A stretch of 63,752 nt of DNA from Candidatus Zixiibacteriota bacterium (lineage in GTDB: Bacteria; Zixibacteria; MSB-5A5; GN15; FEB-12). A model generated the notes under the pieces. The model had not been told where the DNA came from, did not search any database, and worked only from the letters and a program-made list of their open reading frames with translations. Within the stretch, counting starts at the first letter, position 1. Every line of letters begins with the position of its first letter. A program made the position numbers and the translations under genes. Where the stretch lies: NCBI GenBank assembly GCA_034439475.1, contig JAWXAN010000025.1:1-63752 (forward strand), in the 5' to 3' direction. This document shows positions 15,429 through 24,510 of the stretch, one piece after another.

Positions 15429-17762
15429 CTATCGCTGACGACTAAACATGGTGCTGAGATTGTTTATTTGACCTGACAAGAATGTGCCTTCGCTGTTAAG
15501 CTGGCCCAGTGTCTCTTCCATATCATAAAACCTTTTCAATAAATCCTGTCTGCGGGATGCGAGTCGCTTATCAATTTCAATCACTCGCTCCTTGAGGTGG
15601 GTGACCTGGGATTCATATCCCTTTATTTTGCGGTCAAGCAGCCCGCCGCCGCTCTGGCTGATACTGCCGAGCAGGTCTCCCATGCGGGAACCGACGCCCC
15701 TTGAGAATGTAATCGACGCCTCAGCGCCGTCGATTAGCTGAAGGCTGGTTAGGGTCACACGAACTTTAAGACCTGCGGTCGTCTTATTTTTTTCCTTGCC
15801 TGTGAGTATCTGACCGCTTCCGTCGGCAAGTTCACCGTTAATGGTACCTGCAACGTCCTGCCCTCCAATGCTTGACCCTGTGGCCAAGGCGAGATTGGCC
15901 AGAGCTGAACTCGAAACAGATGAAATAGTGTTGACGCGTGAATTGCTTCCAAAGGTGGAGCTTTCTAGTTTGATGTATCCGGTACCGGATCCGTTATCCA
16001 CCCACGACACACTCATTCCCAATTTGCCTATCTTTTCATCGGCGTCGATTTTCTGCTGTAGTTCAGTGATGAGTTGAGTCGAAGAATTATATGTGTTGGC
16101 GGTCAAAACGATATCATTGGAGTCTATGCCGTTTACAGAAAGTTTTATACGATTGTTAGAACTTGTTAAAGTTATGGGAGTCAACGACGGATCGGCAAAA
16201 CCGGAACTAAGATATTGGCCTTTGGCCGCTGCGCTCGTGACATTGACATCATATTCTTCGCCTGCTTTGGACTGCGCAGTAGAAGCGACATACTCAACCC
16301 CGCTACCGATTGAGGTCCCTGAATCGGCGAATAGATTGATAACTTCATCGAGATTATTTCTGAGGGCTTCATCGAGGCGCGCGCTGTCTTTAAGCGACAG
16401 TTTGCCATCGAGGCCGGTGCGAATACCGACGGAAAATAACTGGGTATACTTTCCGGTCAAGCCCTTGACCTTGTTTCCAAGTGAGTTTCGGATGGAGGTT
16501 TGCACCGACTGAAGGGTGGAGTCGCCGAAAAGAACGCCCGAAGATTTTTCTTTTTTGTTGTACGTGTTCTGCTCATCGACAAATTTGACTACATCGTTGT
16601 AGCGGGCGATGAAATTATTGATCTTGCTTTTGATGCCGTCGATGTCAACATCGGTGGTGATGTTAATAAACTCGCCGGTGGGTGTTTCTTTTTTGACGGT
16701 CAATGAGAGTCCGCCGATCGCCTCGGCAAATGTATTTGTGGCCGATGTAACAGTAATTGGAGAGCCCGAGCCTCCGGTTGAACCTACCGAGATTTTTGCA
16801 TCGGACGCTTTCTGCAAAACCGGGGCAAATGTTTGAACTTGGAACTGATCGCTGGAGTTCAGCTTACCCGACCCAAATGATAGTTTCAGTCCGTCTGAGC
16901 CAGCGCCAACCAGTTCGACTTCGGTATCGGCTTGAGTTGCCACAATTGAACCGCTGTTGGTTCCATCGCTCCAATTGATCGTTATGGTGTCACTGCCGAT
17001 TGTCTGCAATCCTGCTCCGGCAATTGTAAATGTATACGTTTTGTTTGTTGAGCCGGTGAACGATGCGGCCGAGGCCAAGGTTATAGCGCTTGTTGAAGTC
17101 ACGGCTTTGGTTAACCTTTCAGGGACGTCAAAAGATGCCGTGTTGAAATTTGGGTTTGTGCCGCCTGATAAGGCTGAGGTAACACTTATGGAATTGGCTA
17201 GACCTGTTTTTTCTGCGGTGAGTATGAGACGGTAAGGGCGGGATGATGAGCCATCGTTGATGATGCTCGCTGTGACACCAGCCTTGGCGTCATTAATTGC
17301 CTTTTTGATACCCACGAGCGAATTGTTTGTCGTGTCAATGATGATTGTTTTGAGCGATGCCGCCCCCACACCCAGCGTAATTGAGCCGGTTCCAAACGAT
17401 GACAGCGACTGATCGGAATAACCTTGCGATGCAAGCTGGTGATTTCGAGCAAGCGAGAGCACTTTTAGGTCGTACGAACCAGCGGCTACGCGCCCTGCCG
17501 CAGTTGCGGAAAGCGCTTTATCATCTGAGAGTTTTATCGATGCGGCCTCCCATGTTCCCTTTCGGCCAAGCTGCGCGGCTTCGGCATTTAGAGCAACAAT
17601 TTTGGCCTGGAGGGCATTGAGCGAGGTGACAATATTTGTTTTTGACGCCTGCTCTTGCTCAAGCAGAACCGCGTTTCTTCGTTGTAGTTGGATGAGGGTA
17701 TCGACGATTTGAGTTGTGTTGAGGCCCGAGGAAAGGCCGTCAAATGAAGTTATTCCCTGCAT
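15429..17762 (-). CDS. fliD: Flagellar filament cap protein FliD
   Basis: 777 aa from ATG 17762, chosen because GGGAG lies a few bases upstream and the residues match FliD (MQGITSFDGLSSGLNTTQIV). The N-terminal FliD_N coiled segment (VDTLIQLQRRN) and the C-terminal FliD_C part (INNFIARYNDVVKFVDEQN; QVTHLKERVIEIDKRL) are intact. At 777 aa it is much longer than the common 450-550; the excess lies in Ser/Thr/Gly-rich middle domains with Flagellin_IN-like motifs, as in FlgL and flagellin here. FliD caps the growing filament and folds incoming flagellin. A strong terminator separates it from the flagellin gene upstream. Confidence 0.95.
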   Translation of the reverse strand: MQGITSFDGLSSGLNTTQIVDTLIQLQRRNAVLLEQEQASKTNIVTSLNALQAKIVALNAEAAQLGRKGTWEAASIKLSDDKALSATAAGRVAAGSYDLKVLSLARNHQLASQGYSDQSLSSFGTGSITLGVGAASLKTIIIDTTNNSLVGIKKAINDAKAGVTASIINDGSSSRPYRLILTAEKTGLANSISVTSALSGGTNPNFNTASFDVPERLTKAVTSTSAITLASAASFTGSTNKTYTFTIAGAGLQTIGSDTITINWSDGTNSGSIVATQADTEVELVGAGSDGLKLSFGSGKLNSSDQFQVQTFAPVLQKASDAKISVGSTGGSGSPITVTSATNTFAEAIGGLSLTVKKETPTGEFINITTDVDIDGIKSKINNFIARYNDVVKFVDEQNTYNKKEKSSGVLFGDSTLQSVQTSIRNSLGNKVKGLTGKYTQLFSVGIRTGLDGKLSLKDSARLDEALRNNLDEVINLFADSGTSIGSGVEYVASTAQSKAGEEYDVNVTSAAAKGQYLSSGFADPSLTPITLTSSNNRIKLSVNGIDSNDIVLTANTYNSSTQLITELQQKIDADEKIGKLGMSVSWVDNGSGTGYIKLESSTFGSNSRVNTISSVSSSALANLALATGSSIGGQDVAGTINGELADGSGQILTGKEKNKTTAGLKVRVTLTSLQLIDGAEASITFSRGVGSRMGDLLGSISQSGGGLLDRKIKGYESQVTHLKERVIEIDKRLASRRQDLLKRFYDMEETLGQLNSEGTFLSGQINNLSTMFSRQR

Positions 17763-17829
17763 GGTTCTCCCATAAACCACTGTGAGCTGTTCCGCGCTTC
17801 ACAGGATTATCCTATTACTCGTTTAAAGC

Positions 17830-17861
17830 GAACTCCGGAGAGAATTACCTCTCCGGAGTTC
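17830..17861 (-). terminator. Terminator after the flagellin gene
   Basis: A perfect 13-bp stem (GAACTCCGGAGAG / CTCTCCGGAGTTC) with a 6-nt loop starts 18 nt after the flagellin stop and is followed on the minus strand by GCTTTAAA. It should stop most flagellin transcripts while allowing some read-through to fliD. Confidence 0.85.
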
Positions 17862-17879
17862 TGACCCGTTGCGTTGCAT

Positions 17880-20063
17880 TTACTGGAAGAGCGAGAGAAC
17901 CACCTGCGGCATCTGATTGGCCTGGGCAAGCATCGCTACGCCGGCCTGAACCAGAATCTGATTCTTGGTGAATTCTGACATCTCTTCAGCCATATCGGTA
18001 TCACGAATCTGCGACTCAGTAGCGGTCAAATTCTGAGAGGCAATTCGGAGGTTTCTCAAGTTGGATTCCAGGGTGTTTTTCTGGAATGAACCGAGTGTTC
18101 CACGTGTCACGGTGACTTCATTGATGGCGCTGTCGATAATCGACTGGGCGTCCTGGGCGCCAACTACAGTCGTGACATCAATCTTGGCAAGCGAGCCGAA
18201 TGAGTTTCCGGCCAGGTTCTTACCGAGCGAAGAGGCTGACATATTGCGGATGCCGATGGCAGCGGTCTGACCAACATTGCCGCCGATCTGGAAGACGAGC
18301 GATTGATCAGTGTTGTTGATAGTTTCGCTTCCGCCCTGTGAGGTCAGGGCATAATTGACGTTCAACGACTGGGTGCGGTCGGCGTTGAAAATAGTCGAGG
18401 TTATTCCGGCGCTGACTGAAGCCGCAGGGCCACCGTCGAGACGGACATCGAACTTGGCGGCCTTCACATTGAGAAGAAGGTTACCCACGTTGACACCAGT
18501 CTGCGCGCTGGACACCATCAAGGAGACTGAACCACGATTAGCGGCTCCGTCGACTTTGTTATAGACAGTCACGTTGGTGGTTGCGCCGTATTTCACTGAT
18601 GTAATTGTGCTTGTGTAGTTATCAAAACTGACCAATGCATCGGTGCCAGCGTTGGCAAGTGAATCATCTGTCAGTTTCAATACGTTCTTCAGGTTGCCTG
18701 TGCTGGCGACGCCTGTGTTCATCTTGATTGAATAGGTCGAGCCTTCGTCACGGCTGGCAAACTGGACCTGGTTGCTGTTGACAAGGTTTGCGCTCACATC
18801 ACCCAGGGTATCGCTGCCCGAGACGGTACCGAAACCACCCGTGCCGCCTGTCGTTTTCAAGGCGTTGTCTATCGCGGTTGTCAAGGAGCTCAATGTCGAA
18901 TAGGTCGCAGCGGCGACGGTGATGTTGGCGGTGCGATTGGAGTTCTTCACAGAATTAACGGTGAAGTTCAACAAGTTTGCGGAAGATCCGCGAACATTTG
19001 AAGCCGCAACTGAGAACAGGGAGGTCGTGGCGGTTGTGGTGCTGGCAACCGTCTGGATTGAATACTGGGCGCCAAGGTTTGCGGATTTGATACGCAAGCT
19101 GCCAGCGGCAGTACCGGTGACAGTAATTTTGCCAGCAAGGGCGGTGTTCAAATTGATTGCCGATTGCAGTTTGGTGGCAATCGTAGCCGTCGTGTCGCCG
19201 GTCACAACAGCAATGTTCAGAGCCTGGTTTCCACTGGGGGATTCGCCATTCTCTTGGTAGTTGACGTTTATTGTGTAGGTACCTTCATTGGCAAGAACTG
19301 CAGTGCCAACGACGGCGGCTGAGGAAGCCATCGCAACAGTGGCGGCTGCGGCAATTGTCAGGTTGGTTCCGAAGGCATCGGCAAGTGTAACAGCGCCGGA
19401 AGTCTTCTTCGCGGCATCGGAAGCTTGGACAACATCGAGGGTGTGGATCTTCTCGCTCAAGTTGTTCGGATCGCCATCGGTATTGTTCAGAGCAAGACCG
19501 AGCGAGGTGGTATTGAGTGAAGCGCTGGCATCGGCAGTCTTGGTGGCGCTGATCGAGTGCGGGCCGGTGGACAGCGTGGACTGCTTGATCGTCAAGCCGG
19601 AAGTGTTGCTCGATGTGATTGTGGCAATGTTGTCTTTGGAACCATCGAGGATTTTCTTTGTGCCAAACTGGGTGTTGGCGGCGATACGATCGATTGTCTT
19701 GATAGCGTTGGCTAATTCAGCCTGGTCAGCAGCAAGCTGATCGACATCATTGAAGCCTTCGTTGGCGGCATGGATGGCCAGTTCGCGCATAGAAACCAAG
19801 AGGTTGTTGATTTCAGTGAGAGCGCCTTCAGCGGTCTGAATCATGTTGATTGAACCTTCGGAGTTCTGGATGGCGCGGTTAAGACCGGCGATCTGGGAAC
19901 GAAACTGTTCGGAAATCACCAAACCGGCGGGATCGTCGGCGGCGGCATTGATACGAAATCCTGACGAAAGCTTCTGCATGCTTTTGCTGACCGCATTGGT
20001 AGTCATTTTCAGATTACGGTTGGCGTTCATCGCAGCCAGGTTGTGGTTAATACGGAGTGACAT
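17880..20063 (-). CDS. fliC: Flagellin
   Basis: 727 aa. The conserved D0/D1 ends are unmistakable: N-terminus MSLRINHNLAAMNANRNL, KLSSGFRINAAADDPAGL; C-terminus NLRIASQNLTATESQIRD, TDMAEEMSEFTKNQIL, ending VVLSLFQ. The centre (about 170-620) is a long Ser/Thr/Ala-rich variable region with Flagellin_IN-like repeats, making this flagellin much larger than the 270-500 aa norm and offering many possible O-glycosylation sites. It is the only flagellin in the window. Transcription likely from the sigma28 site at 20262-20288 with a 190-nt leader holding CsrA-like sites. Glycosyltransferase genes lie directly upstream. Confidence 0.97.
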   Translation of the reverse strand: MSLRINHNLAAMNANRNLKMTTNAVSKSMQKLSSGFRINAAADDPAGLVISEQFRSQIAGLNRAIQNSEGSINMIQTAEGALTEINNLLVSMRELAIHAANEGFNDVDQLAADQAELANAIKTIDRIAANTQFGTKKILDGSKDNIATITSSNTSGLTIKQSTLSTGPHSISATKTADASASLNTTSLGLALNNTDGDPNNLSEKIHTLDVVQASDAAKKTSGAVTLADAFGTNLTIAAAATVAMASSAAVVGTAVLANEGTYTINVNYQENGESPSGNQALNIAVVTGDTTATIATKLQSAINLNTALAGKITVTGTAAGSLRIKSANLGAQYSIQTVASTTTATTSLFSVAASNVRGSSANLLNFTVNSVKNSNRTANITVAAATYSTLSSLTTAIDNALKTTGGTGGFGTVSGSDTLGDVSANLVNSNQVQFASRDEGSTYSIKMNTGVASTGNLKNVLKLTDDSLANAGTDALVSFDNYTSTITSVKYGATTNVTVYNKVDGAANRGSVSLMVSSAQTGVNVGNLLLNVKAAKFDVRLDGGPAASVSAGITSTIFNADRTQSLNVNYALTSQGGSETINNTDQSLVFQIGGNVGQTAAIGIRNMSASSLGKNLAGNSFGSLAKIDVTTVVGAQDAQSIIDSAINEVTVTRGTLGSFQKNTLESNLRNLRIASQNLTATESQIRDTDMAEEMSEFTKNQILVQAGVAMLAQANQMPQVVLSLFQ

Positions 20064-20066
20064 TTG

Positions 20067-20146
20067 AACTCCTCCTTGAAGAAGTTTGAGGTTTCCTTAC
20101 CTATTGTTGTTCTAAGCTATTGCTCACGTAGTGTCACGTCCTATGT
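20067..20146 (-). promoter_or_regulatory. Flagellin leader with CsrA-like GGA sites
   Basis: Three candidate sites in the transcript. (1) ACATAGGACGT at 20136-20146 is close to the CsrA SELEX consensus. (2) AGGT-AAGGAA-ACCT at 20089-20102 is a 4-bp hairpin presenting GGA in its loop. (3) The ribosome site AAGGAGGAG sits in a 7-bp hairpin at 20067-20086. This mirrors the Bacillus hag leader, where CsrA blocks the ribosome site and FliW relieves it. csrA and fliW are in the same cluster. Binding itself is inferred. Confidence 0.6.
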
Positions 20147-20261
20147 TTTCAAATCAGTCACATGATATAATTCCGATAACATCATGCTTCGTCTCTTCGT
20201 TGCGGCCCTCCCTTTCTTATTGGCACAGGTTTGTTTAGCATATCAGTTTATTCTTTTTAAA

Positions 20262-20288
20262 TCATCGGCAGGTTTTTTTGATTCTTTA
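20262..20288 (-). promoter_or_regulatory. Sigma28 (FliA) promoter of flagellin
   Basis: Minus strand TAAA (20285-20288), exactly 15 nt, then GCCGATGA (20262-20269). The sigma28 consensus is TAAA-N15-GCCGATAA, so only one base of the core differs. It leaves a leader of about 190 nt before the flagellin ATG. Confidence 0.85.
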
Positions 20289-20337
20289 GATGTGAATACA
20301 TGCAATTTGTCTTCTCTTTAATAAGCACACTATTGAC

Positions 20338-22989
20338 TTAGGCGGTTTCAACTGAAGTTGCAAGTTCTTGCAGACGCTGTCGTGCCCTTTCACAGTTGCA
20401 ATCAAGCAGCAAAACTCGCTGATATCCCATTCGCGCTGAATCTGGATGACCTAAATTAAGGTAGCAATCGGAGAGGCTGAGAAGGGCGTGGATATCGCTT
20501 GGTTGTCGACCAAGTAAATATTCGAGGTGTTTAATAGCCGATTGGTAATGACCCAAAGAGCAGTATAGGTCAGCCACGAGAGCTTGAATGGTTAGGTCAT
20601 CATACTGGAGTTTCAAATATTGATTGAACCTAACAATGGCTTCTTCATTCTTATCGAGTCGGGCTAAAGTAAGGCCAAGATTTCGATACGTTGCAGGGAC
20701 TACTGGAGCGGTCTGTAAAGCTTTCTCAAAGAACCATTGTGCTTGGTCATACCTGGAAAGCTTGAAGTAGCAATTGCCGAGATCGGTAAGATTTCCGCCG
20801 GTCGGGTCTAATGCTATGAGTGTTTCGTAATGCTTGATTGCCTCAAGATACCGCCCGGAGGTAAATAGTTGCTGGGCTATTTTGAGCTCGATTGTTTTGG
20901 CATGTATCCCTAACGAAACGGCCTCTTTGAAGAATTGCTCTGATTCTTCTTGACGATTTAGTAAAAGAGAGACCACTCCAAGCGAAAGATAGGCGTCACC
21001 GTTGACGGGTTGGGCTTTGACTGCCCGCTCAAAGTAATTGTGGGACTGTTGATACATTTGACGGCTCAGATTTATCTCGCCAAGGATAATGAGCGAATCG
21101 GCCGCCTGATTATCATAAGATATTTGTTTGAGACAAAGCTTTTCCGCTTGATCAATTTGCCCTGTAGAGAATAAGATCGCGCCGAGACGGCCATTGGCAT
21201 CAAGAAAGTCCGGCACGATACGCAGAGTATGCTGGTAATAATTAATGGCGCTTTCTGGCTGGCCCGTCAGCTCAGCGATGACCGCAAGTCCGTAATAGGC
21301 ATTTACCCGGGAGTCGACTTGTGCGACAATAATGTCGTCGGTTTCAAGAGCCGGCTGATAGGATGATTGAACCTCAAGATAGTGCAAATAGTGGCCGCTT
21401 GCTTCGGCGTAACGGGCTTCATGGCTGGCGGCATGACCGAGCAAGAGCAGTGGATCAAGATAATTCGGTTTGAGCGCCAAAGCCCGTCGGCAGTAATCAA
21501 TTGATTTCGAGTAATCTTTAAGAGTAAAGTATGTCCAAGCAAGTTGGTTGAGCGCCATCAAATGGATATGCCTGTGCTCGGTGAGAGTTTTTGCGGTAAG
21601 CTGGACCGCGCAAGAGGCAGATTCAATAATTCTTGGCGCGTTGGATTCGAGGTACTCTTCCCCTTCTCCGCGAAGAAGCTGGGCGTAATTGAAATGAGCG
21701 AAAGCGTTGTTCGGGTTTTCTTTCAGTTGCTGCTCAAGCAAAGCCCGTGAACGAAGCGCTTTTTTGCACATCTTCTCACTTGAAAGATCGTAACCGAGAT
21801 GTCTTATTGTGATATCAGCACGCAATACTATCTCCGACTTGGGGATCTGAAGCATATTGTGCACGATACCTTCGTAGCGAAGATTCAATTTTCTTCTGAA
21901 GAGTCGAATTGAGGGAAGAAAATTAACGGTTTCTTCGTTCTTGCCATAGACGTTATAGACATTGATGGAGATTACCGAATGCTGTGTCTCTTGAAGCAGG
22001 CTGACCAGCTTTGGAACATCATCCTGGACAACGCGCTCATCGGCATCGATAATGAATACCCATTCATTGGTTGCCTGCTCGAGCGAATAGTTGCGGTGTT
22101 TGGAGAAGTTCCCTTCCCACTCTTGATGAAATACTTTCGCCCCAAAACTTTCGGAGATACTAACGGTCTCATCTGTAGAACCAGTATCAACGACTATTAT
22201 TTCATCCACCCACTCGCGAATGGAGTTGAGGCAATCGGCCAATAGTTCAGCCTCATCTTTGACGATCATACAAGCCGAAATAGTTACTCGTTTGTTTAGG
22301 TTCTCGGCAAGCATTTGTAGTTCCTGCGACCGAGGGCAGTTTTTTAGGCCATCGGTGATGACGCTCTTTGAAGCATCATGCTTCTTTTGACGCGATAACA
22401 TAGCAGTCAGATTCAGATATGGCAGATGATTGGCCTTGTCCGCCTCGATGGCCAGACGGAGAAATTCTTCAGCCTTTTCTGGTTTTGCCGTATCTATATA
22501 CATAGATCCAACCATATTTAAGAGCTGGGAGAGGTGGGCGTTAGATTGGGTGAGATCCGAGATCGGTGATGGATCTCGTTTCACATTCTTGCGAATTGCA
22601 AGAAATTGATTGGCATGCTCAAGACTTATCTCGTACTCTCGCATCGAGAGCTTTATAAACGTCATCACAAAATGAAGGTCGAGGGAATCAGGATTGGTTT
22701 TCAATCCTCTCTCGGTGTAATCTTCGGCATCGATAAGTTTGCCGGTATGAGCATAACCAAAGGCGCAAAGACGGCACAGTCGCATTTGCTGTACAGGAGT
22801 CAGAGCGTTTATTTCGCCAAGCAGTGGGGCAAGTTCTGCAATTACTTTCTCTTCCTTATTGGTAAACAAAAGCTGTTCGGCTCGTTTGAGACGAGCTTCA
22901 GTTGTGTCTGATCGTTTTGGAATAGATTGTGAGGTAGGGACTCTCGCTTTTGGGGAGATGGACTTCGCTTTCTCTTTCTTCTTTTTCAT
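20338..22989 (-). CDS. TPR protein with embedded family 2 glycosyltransferase
   Basis: 883 aa. About residues 30-230 are TPR-like helices, 235-330 a GT2 core (VTISACMIVKDEAELL; EIIVVDTGSTDETV; WVFIIDADERV with the DAD-type metal motif at 315-317), and from about 420 to the end a run of at least ten TPRs. No signal peptide or membrane helix, so cytoplasmic. Its start overlaps the GT4 stop (ATGA), showing coupling. The downstream neighbour is flagellin, so modification of flagellin before export is the natural reading, with TPRs gripping the protein substrate as in OGT-like enzymes. N-terminus is a Lys-rich tail. Substrate sugar unknown. Confidence 0.82.
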   Translation of the reverse strand: MKKKKEKAKSISPKARVPTSQSIPKRSDTTEARLKRAEQLLFTNKEEKVIAELAPLLGEINALTPVQQMRLCRLCAFGYAHTGKLIDAEDYTERGLKTNPDSLDLHFVMTFIKLSMREYEISLEHANQFLAIRKNVKRDPSPISDLTQSNAHLSQLLNMVGSMYIDTAKPEKAEEFLRLAIEADKANHLPYLNLTAMLSRQKKHDASKSVITDGLKNCPRSQELQMLAENLNKRVTISACMIVKDEAELLADCLNSIREWVDEIIVVDTGSTDETVSISESFGAKVFHQEWEGNFSKHRNYSLEQATNEWVFIIDADERVVQDDVPKLVSLLQETQHSVISINVYNVYGKNEETVNFLPSIRLFRRKLNLRYEGIVHNMLQIPKSEIVLRADITIRHLGYDLSSEKMCKKALRSRALLEQQLKENPNNAFAHFNYAQLLRGEGEEYLESNAPRIIESASCAVQLTAKTLTEHRHIHLMALNQLAWTYFTLKDYSKSIDYCRRALALKPNYLDPLLLLGHAASHEARYAEASGHYLHYLEVQSSYQPALETDDIIVAQVDSRVNAYYGLAVIAELTGQPESAINYYQHTLRIVPDFLDANGRLGAILFSTGQIDQAEKLCLKQISYDNQAADSLIILGEINLSRQMYQQSHNYFERAVKAQPVNGDAYLSLGVVSLLLNRQEESEQFFKEAVSLGIHAKTIELKIAQQLFTSGRYLEAIKHYETLIALDPTGGNLTDLGNCYFKLSRYDQAQWFFEKALQTAPVVPATYRNLGLTLARLDKNEEAIVRFNQYLKLQYDDLTIQALVADLYCSLGHYQSAIKHLEYLLGRQPSDIHALLSLSDCYLNLGHPDSARMGYQRVLLLDCNCERARQRLQELATSVETA

Positions 22990-23987
22990 GCGGTCTGCAA
23001 CTCTCTAATGTGTGATTCTCGTCCTGGGGTAATGAGTTGTGATAATAGCTGTTCAATTTCGCGCACTTTGTCGTTCTGGCTATATCTTTGTTGAATAAAT
23101 TTTCGATTATCGCAGGCAGTTTGAGCTGTATCTGATTTTTCGATTGTTTGCAGGAGCCGCAGGCAGTCATCGGGATCGGAATACAGAAATTCGTTGGGAT
23201 AGAGAAGATCAGCGCCATACCAATCATGGATGAGGGGAATCAGACCACATGACATTCCTTCGGCAATTGAATAATGGAATGACTCAAATAGCGAAGTTGA
23301 AATTACAAATGATTTGTCGCGGTACCATTGCGGCATATCGTCTATCCAGCCGTCAAAATAGATAGGAAGCGGGTTTCTTTGCAGGAAGTGCTGAAAATAG
23401 AGTTCGATACGCGGGTCCTGGTGTGAGCCAGCTATATAAAGCGAATATCCCGGGTCGTACTCATGAATTTTCTTAAAGCAGTACAGAAGAAGGGTGGGGT
23501 TCTTCTTGTAATTTATGTATCCTACAGAGGCAATCTTCTTAGTTAACACTTTTGAGTGCGGTATCACAAATTTTGCAGTGTCGACGCCATTGTGGATAAC
23601 GGCCAACGGCAGCGAAGCCCGTGTTTCATGTGAAACTTGTTGCTCAAACAGCTGCCGGACAGAGTCATTTACAAATATAAGCGAATCTACTTTTGACCAA
23701 TCGACGTGAGAAGGCATATCTGTGAAAGCTTCGTAGGAGTGGAGCCGACAAACGATTTTGCATTTTTGGGGCAAATGTGTCGCCTGAATCAGAAGGGCAT
23801 CGCACCATTCGAACCATGCTATATCTGCCCAATCAAGCAGGGCCGCCATGCGCTCGACAGTTGTGCCCTCGAAAAGACGCACCTGATTATTGATAGAGAG
23901 GGCGGAGATAATCTCGGCCAGAAACATCTGATGGGTAGCGAAAAAGGCAATTTTCTGGTTCCTGAGCGATGGTGTTATGGTTTGCAT
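22986..23987 (-). CDS. Family 4-type glycosyltransferase
   Basis: 333 aa with a two-lobed GT-B plan. The C-terminal lobe shows the GT4 pattern: IASVGYINYKKNP, YSLYIAGSHQDPRI, ISTSLFESFHYSIAEGMSCG with the conserved E-x7-E (SLFESFHYSIAEG). The first lobe is short. It retains a nucleotide-sugar donor transferase role. It follows fliW by 24 nt and overlaps the TPR-GT2 gene by 4 nt, so these two enzymes are made together. By position they likely build or transfer the flagellin glycan. By eye both are more AT-rich than the flanking flagellar genes, as often seen for glycan genes. Confidence 0.82.
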   Translation of the reverse strand: MQTITPSLRNQKIAFFATHQMFLAEIISALSINNQVRLFEGTTVERMAALLDWADIAWFEWCDALLIQATHLPQKCKIVCRLHSYEAFTDMPSHVDWSKVDSLIFVNDSVRQLFEQQVSHETRASLPLAVIHNGVDTAKFVIPHSKVLTKKIASVGYINYKKNPTLLLYCFKKIHEYDPGYSLYIAGSHQDPRIELYFQHFLQRNPLPIYFDGWIDDMPQWYRDKSFVISTSLFESFHYSIAEGMSCGLIPLIHDWYGADLLYPNEFLYSDPDDCLRLLQTIEKSDTAQTACDNRKFIQQRYSQNDKVREIEQLLSQLITPGRESHIRELQTA

Positions 23988-24011
23988 CTTGTGTGCCAGA
24001 ATGTAAAGAAG

Positions 24012-24488
24012 TTAGGCGCCGACAAGTTCTTCGCGACGATATAAGTTGGCGGAATCTTTCTCAAGGGTATCGAATAGGGAGTGGCGGACTTGGTATTTTG
24101 AGTTTACGAGTACAAGCTGCTTGGCAAGATTATTTTCTGTGTTAATTAAAATTGGGCCCTGCAGGTTGACCGAAATCTGGCGAGGGTCGTCGGAAACCGT
24201 CACAATTGTATATGTCTCGATAGAGGATGCTTTGATGACGCCGAGTTCCGCAATTTCCCTTGAGTTGACTTCGACACGATAATCGGGAAAAAAGACCGAT
24301 GGATTGACCACAAGAAATGCGACGGCAGAATTCTCAGTCGATTGGAGCCAGAGAAAGGGAGCGAGTTCATTGACTTCGATAAGACAAAACTCTGTCAGTG
24401 CTTCAAAGCCGAGGATTGAGCGCTCCATAATAATGAGCTTTTCGTCTGGTACTTGTAGCGATCCGAAGCGGAGACTGTCGACAATCAT
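24012..24488 (-). CDS. fliW: Flagellar assembly factor FliW
   Basis: 158 aa, typical size. FliW features: FGSLQVPDEKLIIMERSILGFE at the start (shown in part: VPDEKLIIMERSILGFE), PFLWLQSTENSAVAFLVVNP, and NLQGPILINTENNLAKQLVL near the end. FliW binds either flagellin or CsrA; free FliW removes CsrA from flagellin mRNA. It starts 22 nt after flgL and lies one gene from csrA, so both partners come from the same transcript. The tail after about 140 is longer than in Bacillus FliW. Confidence 0.95.
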   Translation of the reverse strand: MIVDSLRFGSLQVPDEKLIIMERSILGFEALTEFCLIEVNELAPFLWLQSTENSAVAFLVVNPSVFFPDYRVEVNSREIAELGVIKASSIETYTIVTVSDDPRQISVNLQGPILINTENNLAKQLVLVNSKYQVRHSLFDTLEKDSANLYRREELVGA

Positions 24489-24510
24489 GGCATGTTCCTT
24501 TGAAGAGCGG

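Noticed and set aside
19288-19740. Plus-strand open frame of 150 codons opposite flagellin
   Set aside because: Product is Ala/Val/Ser low complexity mirroring flagellin codon bias; no start signal.
20221-20236. TGGCACAGGTTTGTTT on plus as a sigma54 promoter
   Set aside because: Wrong strand for all nearby genes and the -12 GC is missing.
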